From: a bacterium UBA3734
GTDB taxonomy: Bacteria > Bacteroidota > Bacteroidia > Bacteroidales > Bacteroidaceae
Direction of reading: 5' to 3'
DNA: 6,092 bases
NCBI GenBank assembly: GCA_002372575.1
Contig: DFHC01000095.1
Coordinates: 10,645 to 16,736, forward strand
The notes beneath the pieces are model-generated. The model did not search any database and was not told the origin of the DNA. It worked only from the letters and a program-made list of their open reading frames with translations. Shown here one piece after another: positions 5,953-6,092 of the stretch. The translations under genes and the position numbers were made by a program. How positions within the stretch are numbered: position 1 is the stretch's first letter; each line of letters opens with the position of its first letter.

Positions 5953-5984
5953 CAAAGGTAAGCATTTCTTTTGATTTACTCAAC
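5953..5984 (-). promoter_or_regulatory. Promoter of the outer-membrane barrel gene
   Basis: On the - strand the -7 element TACCTTTG is at 5960-5953. A degenerate -33 GTTG is at 5984-5981, with a 20-bp spacer. The start would be near 5946, giving a leader of about 29 nt that is A-rich and lacks a Shine-Dalgarno site. Confidence 0.72.
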
Positions 5985-6010
5985 ATTCTGGCTCAAAAAT
6001 AACGCTTTTT

Positions 6011-6042
6011 TTTGTTCTTTATGAAAAAAATCCCTACTTTTG
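6011..6042 (+). promoter_or_regulatory. Bacteroidota-type promoter of the gene at the right edge
   Basis: The -33 TTTG (6011-6014) and -7 TACTTTTG (6035-6042) are separated by 20 bp. Transcription should start near 6049. Together with the promoter at 5953-5984 it forms a second divergent promoter region. Confidence 0.8.
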
Positions 6043-6072
6043 CAGTTGTAAAATCAGATTTCAGGAGAAAAT

Positions 6073-6092
6073 ATGCAAGAAACAAGACAAAA
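6073..6092 (+). CDS. Start of a gene cut by the window edge
   Basis: An ATG at 6073 follows AGGAG (6063-6067) with a 5-nt spacer and lies about 24 nt after the expected transcription start. Only the first six codons (MQETRQ) are visible, so no identity can be given. An overlapping ATG at 6021 in another frame is also open, but it falls between the -33 and -7 boxes. Confidence 0.65.

Noticed and set aside
5918..5986. Upstream extension of the outer-membrane barrel gene by 23 codons
   Set aside because: It overlaps the promoter and would put residues before an otherwise perfect signal peptide.
6021..6092. Alternative + strand open frame starting MKKIPTFAVV
   Set aside because: Its ATG lies between the -33 and -7 boxes, so it would not be on the transcript. 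The ATG at 6073 has AGGAG at good spacing.

Overview
The window looks like chromosomal DNA of a Bacteroidota member, probably Bacteroidales and possibly Prevotella-like. The phylum call rests on five promoters of the Bacteroidota type (TTTG, 19-20 bp, TAnnTTTG), weak or absent Shine-Dalgarno sites at most genes, and a gene set (PafA-type phosphatase, DUF2851 protein, small OmpX/OmpW-like barrel) common in that phylum. The genus is a guess.

Layout, left to right. (1) 3-590 (+) is the 3' part of prmC, the release-factor glutamine methyltransferase. It carries heptanucleotide tandem repeats inside the reading frame at two loops. (2) 655-2130 (+) is a secreted alkaline phosphatase of the PafA type, with its own promoter and every active-site residue I can recall still present. 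(3) 2219-3091 (+) is an AT-rich pair, a small putative lipoprotein and a putative four-helix membrane protein. I recognise neither. The pair ends at a bidirectional terminator (3115-3157). (4) 3208-3996 (-) is a two-gene operon with the look of a HigBA-like type II toxin-antitoxin module: the RelE/HigB-like toxin candidate comes first, then the Xre-type antitoxin. Its promoter is back to back with the next gene's promoter, across an imperfect palindrome. (5) 4136-5428 (+) is a DUF2851-family protein of unknown function. (6) 5432-5917 (-) is a small outer-membrane beta-barrel protein, convergent with the DUF2851 gene with only 3 bp between stop codons. (7) At the right edge, a complete promoter and ribosome-binding site lead into the first codons of another + strand gene (from 6073).

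prmC, the phosphatase, the DUF2851 gene and the porin-like gene look like ordinary core chromosome. The AT-rich pair and the toxin-antitoxin module (about 2131-4047) sit between the phosphatase and DUF2851 genes as the most likely accessory insertion. The most unusual features are the heptamer repeats inside an essential-type methyltransferase gene and the divergent promoter/palindrome control region of the toxin-antitoxin module. No RNA gene, IS element or CRISPR array was seen, and no gene-free stretch exceeds 300 bases.
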